Source: Proteles cristata cristata
Taxonomy: Eukaryota; Chordata; Mammalia; Carnivora; Hyaenidae
Length of the DNA stretch: 64,000 nucleotides
Reading direction: 5' to 3'
NCBI GenBank assembly: GCA_017311185.1
Contig: JAESUZ010004905.1
Span: 186,001-250,000 of the forward strand
Shown piece by piece: positions 23,800 to 36,207 of this stretch. A program made the position numbers and the translations under genes. The notes below the pieces were generated by a model that saw only the letters and a program-made list of their open reading frames with translations, had not been told where the DNA came from and searched no databases. Every line of letters starts with the position of its first letter. Position 1 is the stretch's first letter.

Positions 23800-25864
23800 T
23801 TAACCTAAAGACAAAAAGTACCTGAAATATGTCTATCTGCAAACCTTTGTTAGTGACTACAGGTACCCTATAGGTCAAGGCCAGGAAGAGGACGCTGATC
23901 TGGTGATGATACCTCCTGGAGATGCACTTTTAAATGTCCTTATCTTCCCACTGGCAAATAGGCCAGCAATACTGCACTGGCCTTCGGGAACAAGATGAAT
24001 GGTTAGCACGTGAAATGACCATTAAATGGCCTGCTGTTTAAATGTTAAAAAGTTTCTTTTAAATATCCTACCGCTTAAACTTAAAACTTTCATGGTTGGT
24101 AACTTTTTATTCATTTGGAAACATCAACGGCTGTTTATGAGCTAAATATTGGGGATAGAAAGCCGACTACACTGAAATCTACCTTCCTAATGTAACCAGT
24201 CTGCTAAGGAAGAGAGGTGAGTTAACTGATGACATTGAGATGTGGTAAAGGGTTTTTTTAATATGTAGGATGCCACGATAAGCCAGAGAAAATCAGACTG
24301 GGTTATAAAAGGCTTCTGAGAAATGGTGCTTGAAGGACAAGTAGAAGTGGCAGAATGGGTAAGTTTAGGGAGGAGAGGGGAAGCTGGATATTCCAAGCAC
24401 AGGCACGCGGAACCACTGTATGAAGGTGTGATGCTTTTAAAGGGCTGGAAAAAACTTTCATGTGCTTGAAGCAAAAAGTGTGTGTATAGTCACTAGCAAG
24501 AGATGGGGCTAGATGGTAAACGGAGACCATATCCTGAAGGGCCTTGTGCAAGAAGCTAAGGAATTTTTACCTTGGCATACAAAAGTTAAAAGAGACAACA
24601 GCTTATTAAGATGCAACAAGACTTGGGAGTGTGCAGTAGTCTAGAAGATACTAAGAAAAAGAGGATCAGGTTGGAGGTAGACCCTGTAAATGAAACAAAC
24701 ATCTATAACCCATACTCCCGTAGGGACTTCTTACCCCTGAGAGATTTAAGTACACTTGGCCCTCCCGTTTCTTACTGTGCTGGGCTTCTCTCTGGCCCCG
24801 TTCCTCTCTGAAGTACTTCTTTTCAGATATGTTTAGGTACATTCCAGCTTTGTTCCTTTTTCTTCAAGAACTCCAAATACCTCAGCATTCGGTGACGCTC
24901 AGTTAAGTTTACCCAGGATTGGACACCTCACCCATAGCTACCCTTCCCTCCCTGGGCCAGCTCCCAAAGTGCCTTTCCTACCACACGCCTCTCCCCAGTG
25001 TATGTAGCTCCTCAATCCACTGCATCTCTTTGGGTGTACAACCCTGCCAAGCTAACCTGCATCCCTCAACTTCCCTGGGATTCTAGGGAACAAAAATGTC
25101 TTCACACTGCTGTTATTCACAACTGACTAGAAACAGGGGGAAAGAGGCTGGGATCCTGAATGACAATATTCACAAAGAATCCAGGGGAAGACGTTTGACT
25201 GAAAAGACATGAATTCTGTTAGGATGAGGGACATTTAAATGAAGTTGTCTAGACGCATTTGGGCATACGGGCCTAGAACTCAGAAGAGAAGCCTGAACAA
25301 GAGCTAGAGACATGTGAATTTTCAATAAGCCCCTAGTAACTGCAGCTGTGGTTGTAGATGAGGTCACCCAGGGAAAGCACACAGAATAGGAAGAACAGAG
25401 AACAGAATAAACCCAGGGGCTCTGGCATTTAGGAGATGAGTCCAAAGGGACCCAAAGAGGAGCTGAGATTTGATAGTAAGGAGGAGAGACCTGTGGGAAA
25501 AGCCAAGATAAGAAGGGACTGCCAGGCGATCACGTGGCTCAGGAAGGTCAAGAAAAAGGAGGAAGGGAAGTGCCAATTTGTTTTGTCCACATGGGATTCA
25601 ACTGATGACTCATTCATTGTGGAGCGGATAAGAGCAAAAAGCAGATTAGAGAGGGAGTAGGGAGGTAAGAAGAGAAGTGAGCTAATCAAACTTATCTTTG
25701 CAGGAAGCTTGCCCCTGAAGAGAAAGAGGTAGGATGGTAGCAAGGGTTTTTGTTTGGTTTGATTTTCAGATGGGAGAGGTGTGAGCCAAGTTTATGAGCT
25801 TCAAGATACAGGTGAACACAGTGAGCTGGGGGATCAGATCTAAAACCTAATAAACTGCAGCCAA
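23800..25864. repeat. Intergenic sequence with probable ancient LINE relics
   Basis: Parts of 24290-24700 (gaagggccttgtgcaagaag) and 25200-25760 (gatgaggtcacccagggaaa) resemble an old L2/CR1-type repeat read antisense. Diverged and without clear ends. No gene recognised. Confidence 0.4.
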
Positions 25865-26050
25865 GGGGCACCTGGGCAGCTCAGTCGGTTAAGCATCCAA
25901 CTTTGGCTGAGGTCATGATCTCATGATTCATGACTTTAAGCCCCGCCCCCCCATTGGGCTCTCTGCTCTCAATATAGAGCCTGTTTCAGATCTTCTGTCC
26001 CCCTCTCTCTCTGCCCCTCCCCCTCTCAAAAATAAACACTTAAAAAAATA
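25865..26050 (+). mobile_element. SINEC_Fc feliform SINE
   Basis: ggggcacctgggcagctc head, body with a C-rich insertion (gccccgcccccccattggg), tail caaaaataaacactt. Confidence 0.9.
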
Positions 26051-26119
26051 TATCTAAGTATAATTAAAATCATAATAAAGGTTATCATTAACATAATTGC
26101 CTAGTCCTTCCCTTTTCAA

Positions 26120-26215
26120 ACTGCAAAGTGCTTTCATATCATCTCATTTCCTCAGAGCACGCACAACCCTTATTTAATAATTATGGATGCTGGAGTTCAG
26201 AGACATTCAAGTCCA
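26120..26215 (+). repeat. Possible MIR relic
   Basis: gcaaagtgctttcatatcat and the following block resemble the MIR core. Short. Confidence 0.35.
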
Positions 26216-26535
26216 AACTAATCGAGTACCTTCTTTCTTATCTCACGTTCTGATCTCTGTTGATGACAAAAAGTACTTCAATCTCCAGCCCAGGAAGCTT
26301 GAACCAGTTTTAATTCTCCCCACCCCTGAATTATGTCCCTAAGTAATATGGAATCATTCTTCCAAGTATCTCAGGTTTGCCTTCTTTGATCTGCCATTTT
26401 ATATATCCACAAACAACGTCACTCTATCAAGATAACACACTGACTACTGTCACCCTGACTTGGCTTACCCACTAGCTATCCCTGCTTATTAACCATGTAC
26501 TTGAGTTCCAAGAAAACTTTCGTCCTGAAAATACA

Positions 26536-26710
26536 TTTTTAAAATTTTTTTAACATTTATCTTTGACAGACAGAGGGAGACAGAGCATGAGCAGGGGAGG
26601 GGCAAAGAGAGAGTGAGGGCGCACAGAAGACTGATGCAGTCTCCAGCTCTGAGCTATCAACACAGAGCCTAATGCAGAGCCAGGCTACCCTAAGCTACCC
26701 AGCTGCCCCT
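26536..26710 (-). mobile_element. SINEC_Fc feliform SINE
   Basis: Reversed element from poly-T to agctgcccct. Flanks gaaaatacattttt and gaatacactttt. The B-box region is degraded. Confidence 0.88.
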
Positions 26711-27470
26711 GAATACACTTTTAATTTATGAGAAAAGAATGACAGGCTTTCAAGAAACTATCCCATGTATGTTTACCTCCTGCAAATTTTCAATTAAATC
26801 ATCTCTTCAGTTAGCATCAGCCAGTAGTTCATCCATCCATTCACTTACCTCCCACTACTATATGCCCACAATATGCTGGCTGTTCCAGTGCTGGGTTACA
26901 GACTAATGTGACATGACCTCTGCCCTCTGAGTTTATGGTCTAATAAGAAACCTGTCCTGATGTCCCTTGGAAGGAATGTTTTAATAAAGTTTAACTGTAG
27001 TAAGTATGTCTCCTTTGCCAGGGGCCCTGGAAGCTGTAAGAGCAGGTCATACAGAGCCAGCACTTAAGGAGTTCATGGTCCAGCCAAGGAGACAAGAAAG
27101 CACATAATGGCCCACTAGGTTTGCATGATATTCATGATATTCATGGGCCAGCAGCTACAGTAACAGTTGGGGTTCCTGGCCCAAGTCCCTCCTGCAGGGG
27201 CTGGGCAGAGCCTTTGGAGGCTGAGCTATTCTGGGGGCAAGAGGGAAACATTTCTGGGTGAAGGAGAAAGCAAAGGTAAAAAGCAGATGGGCTCTGATAG
27301 CAGGGGTGAGATCTGGTTCCTAGGGTAGAGAAAGTGCTGATACAGTGGCTTGGTGTTGGAGGAAAGGGTCCAACGAAGGCTAGTCAATTTGAGGACATAA
27401 ACTAAGGAAAACCCTCCAGGCCTGTCACGCAATGTCTCAAAACACAGTAAGTGCTTGTTTAAACTTGTGT
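26711..27470. other. Intergenic sequence
   Basis: The part near 26820-26960 resembles a diverged ancient repeat (gccctctgagtttatggtct). The rest looks unique. No gene seen. Confidence 0.4.
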
Positions 27471-27471
27471 G

Positions 27472-27612
27472 TGTTTTTTAAAAGTTAATTTTGAGGGAGA
27501 GAGAAAACGGGAGAGAGAGAAATGAAGAGAGAGAATCCTAAGCAGGCTCCGTGAGCTGTCCCCACAGAGCTGGATGTGGGGCTCAATTCCATGAACCTTC
27601 TGGGCTCCCAAC
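27472..27612 (-). mobile_element. SINEC_Fc fragment
   Basis: Reversed and shortened: ttttgagggagagag tail side, aagcaggctccgtgagctgtc middle, gatgtggggctcaattcc. The head is lost. Confidence 0.8.
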
Positions 27613-27642
27613 TGCATTTTAAATGAGGTTTCTTTTCTTTTT

Positions 27643-27869
27643 CATTTTTTTTTAATATTTTTATTTATTTCTAGGAGAGAGAGAGAGAGAGAGAGACAGC
27701 GTGAGCAGGGGAGGGTCAGAGAGAGAGGGAGATACAGACTCTGAAATAGGCTCCAGGCTCTGAGCTGGCAGTCAGCACAGAGCCCGACGCGGGGCTCGAA
27801 CCCACAAACCGCGATATCATGACCCAAGCGAAAGTCGGCCGCTTAACCGACTAAGCCACCCAGGCGCCC
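27643..27869 (-). mobile_element. SINEC_Fc SINE, young subgroup, in a dimer
   Basis: Complete reversed element (tttatttctagg to caggcgcccc), near consensus. It abuts another SINE tail at 27871. Confidence 0.95.
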
Positions 27870-27870
27870 C

Positions 27871-27981
27871 TAAACGTTTTATTTCTGAGAGACAGAGAGA
27901 GAGAGAGAGACAGTGTGAGCAGGGGAGGGTCAGAGAGAGGTAGGTACAGAATCTGAAACAGGCTCCAGGCTCTGAGCTAGC
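27871..27981 (-). mobile_element. SINEC_Fc 5'-truncated element, in a dimer
   Basis: Starts with a tttatttctgagagacag tail and stops at ggctctgagctagct, so the head is missing. Together with the adjoining element it is bracketed by aaatgaggtttctttt and aaatgaggttttttt. Confidence 0.92.
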
Positions 27982-28067
27982 TATAAATGAGGTTTTTTTA
28001 ATTTTGTTTCACAAGTTAAATACGCCTTATCAATTGGTTAAAATATGGCTAAACATGGCAAGTAATT

Positions 28068-28280
28068 TTTTTAAGTTTACTTTTACTTATTTTGAAAGAG
28101 AGAGAGTGCTTGTGAGCATGAGTGGGTGAGGAGCAGAAAGAGGAAGAGAGGGAATCCCAAGCAGCTCCTTGCTGTCAGAGCAGAGCCTGATGTGGGGCTT
28201 GAACTCACAAACTATGCGATCATGACCTGAGCTGAAATCAAGAGTCAGAAGCTTAACCAACTGAGCCATCCAAGTGCCCC
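28068..28280 (-). mobile_element. SINEC feliform SINE
   Basis: Reversed element of the older type (gctgaaatcaagagtcagaa), ending gtgcccc. Confidence 0.9.
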
Positions 28281-28478
28281 TAAATATAGTAAGTATTATC
28301 ATCTGATTCCAAATAAAGGAACTACAGAAAAGTTATTCTAACCCCTGTATTCATTCATATGCGCATGTAACAAATCCTTACTGAATGGTTACTAAGTGCT
28401 AGGCACTGAGGCCTGCTTTCTAATACTCCCATTGTATTTGGCACCAGGCGACTGACTGACTTAAGGAGCTTATGGGAT

Positions 28479-28688
28479 GGGGTGCCTGGGTGCCTCAGTC
28501 AGTTAAGTGTCTGGCTTCGGCTCAGGTCATGATCTCGCCCTTCATGGGTTCAAGCCCCGCATCAGGCTCTGTGCTGACAACTAGCCTGGAGCCTGTTTCA
28601 GATTCTGTATCTCCCTCTCTCTCTCTGACCCTCCCCTGGTCACACTGTCTCTCTGTGTCAGAAATAAATAAAAACATTAAAAAAAAAG
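28479..28688 (+). mobile_element. SINEC_Fc feliform SINE
   Basis: ggggtgcctgggtgcctc head, cagaaataaataaaaacatt tail. Duplication gagcttatggga / gagtttatggga. Confidence 0.93.
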
Positions 28689-28719
28689 AGTTTATGGGAA
28701 ATCGTTTATGGGAAATCCC

Positions 28720-30224
28720 AAGGAGCAAATGAGGTGGCATTGGTAGATCAGGAACTCTGAGATTGCCCGACATGTAGTCCAAGTGCCAGTGGTCTCAGTA
28801 GTTTCCTGGGAGATCCGAAAGGAAATGAGTTTTCCCCACCACGCTTAATTGTCAGCACCATCAGTCCCTACTCGGACCTCAGGGTCCGAAAACTTGCTCC
28901 CCCTTGCAAAGGCATGCCCCTCACATGCAGGTCCACAGACCTGTGGACTAGGAGGGTGGCATGATCTTGTGTTCCTCCCATCAGAAGTAAATGAACAGAG
29001 CTCATCCACATGATCAGACCAACCGAGAAAGGGGACTTGAGGCGGGAGATGCAGAATGAAAGATGAGAGCTGAGGAAGCTGGGTCTTGAGAAGTCCAAAG
29101 CTGGGTATGCAAGGAAACAAGGAGGCAGTGAGGCTGGAGATGTAGGCTGAGGAGGCTGAGGCACCGACGCTGGTGGGAAGAGAGGAGGCAGGGAGCGGTG
29201 TCTGGCCAGAAGGGTGGGATCCTGCAGGTAGACCTAAGGAAAAGGGCCAAACGTACCCTTCTGGAGGTCATCAGTTGCAAAGCTGCCTGTCCCATTAGCA
29301 AATGCATATAAACAAGAGGGCCACCTTAAACAAGTCTCACATCAACAGGTCCCACCTCCGCTAACATTCTGCCTAATTTCCGAGTACAACACAATCGTGA
29401 TTTCATGTTCAGTCGTCTATAAATCTCAAATAAATAGCAAGCCATTCCTGCTGTGGCATTCTTTGTAACCTTTAAAATAACCTCTGAGGGAGCAAATATA
29501 GAATACAACTTTGCTGTTCAATGAATCATTTTGATAGGTGATCAACAGTTTTAGGATGCTGCACTTTTAAAGTCTAAAATTTCCATGCAGGAGATTTGGC
29601 TGCTTAGGAAGATATTTGAATGGATCAGTAGTTGACCTATGAGACGAGATTGTACAGAATAACCAATTGGTGAAGCAAAATAACTTCCCTTCCGTGACTC
29701 TGAAAATTACATCAAATAGGCTTTGGGCTGTGCTATTTAATACAGACATAATAAGCTTAAGGTCCTACAAGAGCTTGTCCAAAACTTAAGGTGGCCGTGG
29801 TTTCCAACTATTTGTTTAAACTGCACACCTGCTCATTAAAACTGATTGGTATTTTCTGTCATCAATGCTAGAATTCTAAGCTTCCTCCTGCTGAATTTCA
29901 ATCCCATTTGGAACATATATCACACAGGCCAGGGACTTAGAAGCAGCTGTCTTGTATTATTATGTCACATTATATGTTACTTCATTCTAATTTTATAAAT
30001 TATTGGTACAATAAAAGCTAGATTATCAGACAATGCCCTAAGTTCTAGGAATCTTCAGTATATCTGATATGCTACCAAAATAAATCTTTATGCTAGTTGA
30101 CTATTAATACAGCAACTCAACCAGTATTTACACATTCTGAAGACAGGTCAGAGTCATCTGCAAGTCTTTAGATAAGCAGAGGAAGGAAAGAAATATTTCT
30201 TACAAAATTCAAAAATAAGAGCTT
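28720..30224. other. Intergenic unique sequence
   Basis: No repeat, exon or RNA gene recognised. Minus-strand frames at 28845-29307 have no conserved signature. Confidence 0.45.
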
Positions 30225-30480
30225 GGGGCACCTAGGAGGCTCAGTAGGTTAAGCGTCCAACTTCAGCTCAGATCATGTTCTCCCAAATTATGGGTTTGAG
30301 ACCTGCTTCAGGCTCTGTGCTGACAGCTCGAAGCCTGGAGCCTGCTTCAGATTCGGTCTCCCTCTCTCTCTCTCTCTCTGCCCCTCCCCTGCTCACACTC
30401 ATGTGTGTGTGTGTGTGTGTGTGTGTGTATGACTCTCTCTCTCAAAATTAAACATTTAAAAATTCATTAAAAAAATAAAT
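30225..30480 (+). mobile_element. SINEC_Fc SINE with TG microsatellite
   Basis: ggggcacctaggaggctc head. A (TG)n tract at 30402-30429 lies in the pyrimidine region. Flanks aaaaataagagctt and aataaaaagagctt. Confidence 0.92.
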
Positions 30481-30489
30481 AAAAAGAGC

Positions 30490-31100
30490 TTAAGACATTC
30501 ATAAGATATTCCTTTTTTAAAATAAATAAAATGTGATGGATGATACAGGGTTGTTGGATTTATGCAGGGGATGTGTTCCTAAAGACTTCATATAATTTAA
30601 AACATCAATTCAAGACAGAGGCTGACAAAGGGCAGCCTTGATTTTTGCTTATCTTCAAAGAACAAATGTCATGTAGCAATACTTAAATGGAGTTGACTAA
30701 TGCAACTTCTTCTAGAATATCTGATTCTTGATTATTTTTTAATTTGGGAGAATTTTCACTGTTTCAAACTTTGCATATTAAGTATGGCTTAATATCTTTA
30801 TACTGCTCTATTTCAAATATAAATAATTGAAAAATACATTAAACGTGATTACACTACAGAAGAAACTGGAGGAAGTTACAGAAAAGGAAAAGAAACTGAA
30901 GGGAACACATTATAATAATCTGGTTTAGCTAGCAAATACAATTCTTCCTTCAGAATATTTGCAGCACATATGACAAAGCCAATATGCCTGATAATATATA
31001 AAAAATCCTTACAAGTCATCAATAAAAAAGATAAACTAGTGACACAAATCCTCTCTATAGAATCTTCAGTAAAATCCACTTCTTAAAAAAAAAAAAAAAT
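30490..31100. other. Intergenic unique sequence
   Basis: AT-rich, ending in a short A15 run at about 31085-31099. No gene seen. Confidence 0.45.
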
Positions 31101-31101
31101 A

Positions 31102-31320
31102 CAGGCACCTGTGTGGCTCAGTGGGTGGGACATCCTACTTCAGCTCAGGCCATGATCTCACAGATCAGCTCCTAGATTCGGCCCCTGCCTAAGGCTCTGT
31201 GCTGACACCTCAGAGGCTGGAGCCTGCTGCCTGCTAAGGATTCTGTGTCTCCCTCTCACTCTTCTGCCCCTCCCCTGCTTGCTCTCTCTCTGTCTCAAAT
31301 AAACATTAAAAAAATTTATT
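31102..31320 (+). mobile_element. SINEC_Fc feliform SINE, diverged
   Basis: aggcacctgtgtggctcagt head following an A-run, degraded B-box, tctcaaataaacatt tail. Confidence 0.88.
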
Positions 31321-31379
31321 AAAATATGTTTTTTAAAAAGTTAAAATATGTTTTTAAAAGGGCAAAAGAAAAAGTATTT

Positions 31380-32231
31380 CACAGAAAAAATGCAACCTAC
31401 AAACATTAAACGATGCTTGACATCAGCAACAATTAAAGAAATTCAAATTAAAGCAATGATTAGATGTCAGAAAGACTGATGAATAGCCATTGTTATCATA
31501 GGTGGGGGTTGGGGGGGGCGCTGAGAGATGAACTTTAGTCAGTGTTAATGAGGATGTAAATTGTTACAGCCTCCAAAAGAGGGTGCTTTGACAACCTGTG
31601 TGAGAACCGGAAATTTCACACGTGGGAATTTGGCCTAAGGAAATAAAGCCACAAGGAGGAGCAAATGTCCATAAGCATTTATGGGACCCAAGATGTGCCT
31701 GCCAGACTGACTCAGGTTCCCCATGTGGCAGCTAGAACACCAGCCCTTCCAGCGGCTTCGGCCAGGAGCCCAGGCGCCCAGAGAACACAGGGACTTTTGT
31801 AGCTGCTCTGAGGTGGCCAAGAAGATAGGTGGAATGTCACATCTCTCAGTGGCATTTCACCCAAAACATCCCCCACAAAGAGCTGCCTCTTCACTTGGGC
31901 CTCTGGCCAACCCTGCGGCTCCTCCCAGGTCACCACTATTCAGGAAACCTGGAGGCCCTTCTTACAAAGCCAGGCCCAGGAGCTGGCATCCACCCTGCAG
32001 TCACAGCTTCCCAGACCGCCTTTGCCTAGGAGGAGGGATAGGCCGCTAAGAACATGAAAATGTCGGGGCGCCTGGGTGGCTTAGTCAGCTAAGCGTCTGA
32101 CTTTTGCTTGGGTCATGATCTCGCGGTTTGTGGGTTCGAGCCCCGCGTCGGGCTCTGTGCTGACTGCCAGCTCAGAGCCTGGAGCCTGTTTCAGTCTGTG
32201 ACTCCCTCTCTCTGACTGTCCCCTGCTCACG

Positions 32232-32274
<43 letters not shown>

Positions 32275-32440
32275 CTAGAAATAAGACATTAAAAAAAAAA
32301 GAAAAAAAAGAACATGAAAATGTCCCCATTATTATGTTTGTAGCAGTGAAAAACTAGGTCACAAGTATAAAAATGTGCTCATATAGATTAGACAAATTAT
32401 GACACATTCATACAATGGACTAGCTTTTGAAAGGAATGAG
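31380..32440 (+). mobile_element. Ancient L1 relic, split by a SINE
   Basis: 31430-31690 (aaattcaaattaaagcaatg, aatgaggatgtaaattgtta) and 32325-32440 (acattcatacaatggactag) follow the order of the end of L1 ORF2. They are highly diverged and interrupted by non-L1-looking sequence and the SINE at 32065. Confidence 0.5.
32065..32307 (+). mobile_element. SINEC_Fc SINE, young subgroup
   Basis: Near-consensus, with an expanded CT tract (about 32236-32273). Perfect 17-bp duplication aagaacatgaaaatgtc at 32048-32064 and 32308-32324. Confidence 0.97.
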
Positions 32441-33460
32441 TCGGTCCGTTTTGGACCAAAATGGAAGGATGCCTAAGAGGTACAAGGAAGGGGAAAGGCT
32501 TGCGGAACAGGGTAGGTGCCTGCTTGTACGTGGAGGTACCCCAAAGCCCGGAACAATGTCACCAACAAAGGAGGTGCTCAAATGTCTGCGGAATGAATGC
32601 ATGTTTGTAAAGGGGAAAATCTTGAAGGCCTACAACCTTGCCTTCTCTGCTCCCTGACGTCTCCCAGAAGCTGGAAAATTACCTGGTCGCCCAAGTAATC
32701 CATAGTGTGTCCTTTAAAAATACACAGCAGTTACAGCAACTAACCTGACAGGTGGAAGATGGCAGGGAGAAGGAAGAGAGGTCACTTTTTACTTCCCTTG
32801 ATTCCATATTCTTCAGCTTTCCTTACAAGCAGGTAACACTGTTGTGATCATTTATATAGCAGAGGAAGAGGGCAGAAAGCTTGACGTTTTTAGAAAAATA
32901 AGAGTAAGTGTATGTCCTTCAAATTATTCTCATTTTAACTACTTCACTCCAGCCGTTTTGTTCTAAGTCTCTAAGTAATCTGGGAAAAACTTAAAAGTTA
33001 GCATCCGTGTGACTCCTTGGCCTGTTTACATGAACAATCCTTTCCACATCTACTTCTGGGTCCACACGTGTAAGTCTTGAGTAACAGGAATTTTGGATAT
33101 CTAAAAACTTCCATTCCTCCAACACACGAAGTGCTTGAATGTGAAAATGACACCAGTGGGTGATGTCAGAAGTGGAGAGTTTCCTCTTCCTTTCAGCAGA
33201 ACACCCCCCCCCTCCCCCCCGCCCTTGCCGCCAATGACACAAAATAGGGAGGGATTCCTGGCCCAGTCAGGGCCAGCCACTGACCTTCCGGCGCGGCTAT
33301 CACAAGTCTGTGAGGCTCCTTAACTCTCCCAGCAGCCCATGGAGAATATCTCACAGGCCCTCCCACCCTTTGCCACGGGGGTGCCCCTGAGGTGCAGAGC
33401 AACGAGTTCTCCCTTGAGGCGAGGGAAGGACCGGACAGAACAACTGGCACCACATTTATC
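32440..33460. other. Intergenic unique sequence
   Basis: No gene or repeat recognised. Contains a C-run block (C9-T-C8) at about 33203-33221. Confidence 0.45.
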
Positions 33461-33475
33461 TGAAACCTCATTCTA

Positions 33476-33696
33476 GGGGCGCCTGGGTGGCTTAGTCAGT
33501 GAAGCGTCTGACTTCGGCTCAGGTCATGATCTCACAGTTTGTGGGTTCGAGCCCCACGTCGGGCTCTGTGCTGCCAGCTAGCTCAGAGCCTTGAGCCTGC
33601 TTCCGATTCTGTGTCTCCCTCTCTCTCTGCCCCTCTCTGACTCGTGTTCTGTCTCTCTCAAAAATAAATAAACATTTTAAAAAGTTTTTTAAAAAA
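33476..33696 (+). mobile_element. SINEC_Fc feliform SINE
   Basis: Near-consensus. Perfect duplication gaaacctcattcta at 33462-33475 and 33697-33710. Confidence 0.96.
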
Positions 33697-34295
33697 GAAA
33701 CCTCATTCTAAATCTGCATTCTTCTCCAAGACTGTATAGCTGCATTTGTTTCCATATAAAAGTATTTTCCCCAAAATCTCCCAAATAAATCCTAGGTTCC
33801 AGAATGGGAACTGTGTATATGGGGGGCTCACACACACTGACTGAGATTTGAGTTGAAGGCCTGGTGGCAGCCTCTCTCACCCTGATCTCACACTTGATTA
33901 TCCATGCCTCCTGGTGAGTCCAGGACACCAGGATTCCCAGGCTTCAGTCAACCACTCGCACCATCTCCCCCTCACGTGGCTGTCCTCATCACTCTTGCTT
34001 CGGCTCAGAAAGCACAGGGGTCCTCTTCCTTCTTTCTGCATTTGGCACCGACCCCTTTGTCACGCTTTCCTGAATCTCCGTAGGTGGACGCACCCTCCTG
34101 GGTCCTGTACTCCCGCTGCCCACACTCACAAATGGCCTCTCCATTTATAAACACTGTGTGCTTGTTACCACCGTTCTGCCTGGAATTTCTGGCCCACATA
34201 CGCTACATGTCCAAATCATGATCTTCTAGGCCCAGCGTAAGGTTTCCTTCTCAAATTCAGTGATTCCCTGCTCTTCAAGAATGTAGTAACAGCTG

Positions 34296-34806
34296 AATTG
34301 AATTAACGCCACAGTGGAGGGTTTGTTGGCATGTTTGCGGAACACGAAAATAACCGTTTTTTGTAACTTACGCTGTATAGTTTCCTTTTACTCTGTTGGC
34401 AGAATGTGTAACCATGGCACACATTTTAAAATCTCTGTTGGGGCGCCTGGGTGGCTTAGTCGGTTAAGCGTCCGACTTTCGCTTGGGTCATGATCTCGCA
34501 GTTCGTGGGTTCGAGCCCCACGTCGGGCTTTGTGCTGACTGCCAGCTCAGAGCCTGGAGCCCGTTTCAGTCTGTGACTCCCTCTCTCTCTGACCCTCCCC
34601 TGTTCACGCTGTCTCTCTCTCTCTCCTAGAAATAAATAAAAACATTAAAAAAAATAATAATAAAAATTAAAAAAATAAATAAATAAATAAAAATTAAAAT
34701 CTCTGTTAATCGCCTCTCTGCTTTCTTAGCAAATATTTTAAACCTAAGGCTAAATGTTGAAATAAAGGAGTTAGAGACCTAAAAAAAAAAAAAAAAAAAA
34801 AAAAAA
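34296..34806 (+). pseudogene. Retrocopy of an unidentified mRNA 3' end
   Basis: A block bracketed by a 19-bp direct repeat, aagaatgtagtaacagctg at 34277-34295 and the same with one change at 34807-34825. It ends in an A-run of nearly 30 bases with AATAAA (about 34761) just upstream, the hallmarks of L1-mediated mRNA retroposition. A young SINE (34440-34693) later split it, leaving about 255 bp of source sequence. I see no reading frame and no L1 or SINE match in that part, so it looks like 3' UTR from a transcript I do not recognise. Confidence 0.78.
34440..34693 (+). mobile_element. SINEC_Fc SINE, young subgroup
   Basis: Near-consensus, with a long (AAAT)n-like tail. Perfect duplication ttaaaatctctgtt at 34426-34439 and 34694-34707. 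Confidence 0.97.
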
Positions 34807-35189
34807 AAGATTGTAGTAACAGCTGCAAACTGAGCTAATAAGCCGGCCGGTCGCTTGATTTTTTACTTACATTTTGGGCAATGCCTTAGCTCTGGTCCCT
34901 AAGCCCCCTCCTAAACCACCCCAGTGGCCCCTTTTTTTCCTCTCCCTCCCCCAACTCCATGCCAAACTCCTGTCTTGGTCCCTGTCTGTCCTGCCCCTCC
35001 AGGCGTCTTCCAGCAGCGCTGGCCCGGAACACCAGCCCCATCCCGCGTTCCCGTCAGTCCTCCCTGATGTCTACCTATTGCTGCTGCCAGCTGCCAGGAG
35101 GTCCTCTGGCTGGGTACCTTCACATAGCCTCCTCAGGGTGGGCTCTGGGTTCCAACCTTCCCAGGCAGATAGAACACTGGTCACTTCCT

Positions 35190-35402
35190 GGGGCGCCTGG
35201 ATGGCTCAGTCGGTTGGGCGGCCGACTTCAGCTCAGGTCATGATCTCACGGTTCGTGGGTTCGAGCCCTGTGTCGGGCTCTGTGCTGACAGCCAGCTCAG
35301 AGCCTGGAGCCTGTTTCGGATTCTGTGTCTCCCTCACTCTATGACCACCCCCTTCTCATGCTGTCTCTCTCTCTCAGAAATAAAAATTTAAAAAAAAAAA
35401 CA
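35190..35402 (+). mobile_element. SINEC_Fc feliform SINE
   Basis: ggggcgcctggatggctc head and a full body. Flanks gaacactggtcacttcc and aaacactggtcactac. Confidence 0.94.
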
Positions 35403-35564
35403 AAACACTGGTCACTACATTTCTGAACCCTATACACCTCAAACGAAGGAATGATACCTTATGTATGCAGGTATGTGAATCATGGCATCTCAGGCAGACA
35501 ACGAGTCTCTCCTTTTCTGTCCTGCCCACTGTTCTCTTGCAGCATATTCAATAAACTTCTCTCC

Positions 35565-35778
35565 AGGGCACCTGGGTGGCTCAGTTGGTTGAGTGTGTAA
35601 CTCTAGTTCAGGCCATGATCTCAGAGTTTGTGGGCTCGAGCCCCACATCGGGCTCTGTACTGACAGGTCAGAGCCTGGAGCCTGTTTAGGATTCTGTGTC
35701 TCCCTCTCTCTCTGCTCTTCTCCCACTCATGCTCTGTCTCTCTCTTTCTCTCAAAAATAAACATTGAAAAAAATTTTA
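35565..35778 (+). mobile_element. SINEC_Fc feliform SINE
   Basis: agggcacctgggtggctc head, full body, caaaaataaacatt tail. Flanks aaacttctctc and aaacttctatctc. Confidence 0.93.
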
Positions 35779-35796
35779 AAACTTCTATCTCCTTTC

Positions 35797-35835
<39 letters not shown>
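35797..35835 (+). repeat. (AAT)n microsatellite
   Basis: About twelve uninterrupted AAT units just after a SINE tail. Confidence 0.96.
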
Positions 35836-35836
<1 letters not shown>

Positions 35837-36207
35837 GCAATTCAAAGATGGGCATGTAGAGCCTCTGTTAAAAGAGCACACAGTCAACTGGAGAAAACAG
35901 TCCAGAAGAGGCAGTGAGTTTTCCCTGCCTGCCATGTGAGGGTGTCAAGAAGGCAGAAAGGACAATATTTGGCCTGGGCCACAAAGAGTGTATTGTATTC
36001 CCCAGCCTGAAGTTGGAAATGGGGAGGAGGGGAATATATGAAGACATTCCAGACAGAAGAAACTGCCTGAGCCAGAGGCTTTAAAAACACAAAAGGCCCA
36101 AGCCTCTTCAAAATACCAGTCATAACTAGCTCAGTTAACAACTGAGTTTGCACTAAATTTTTCCAACTGAAATGTTTTCCCAGTTCCAGATAAAAGGAAA
36201 CATTTTT

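Noticed and set aside
28688..28725. tttatgggaaatc repeated twice in tandem
   Set aside because: A short slip at the right target duplication of the SINE at 28479; too small to mean more.
34874..35344. 156-codon plus-strand frame rich in Pro and Ser
   Set aside because: Its last third is SINE translation (the element at 35190), and the rest has no family signature.
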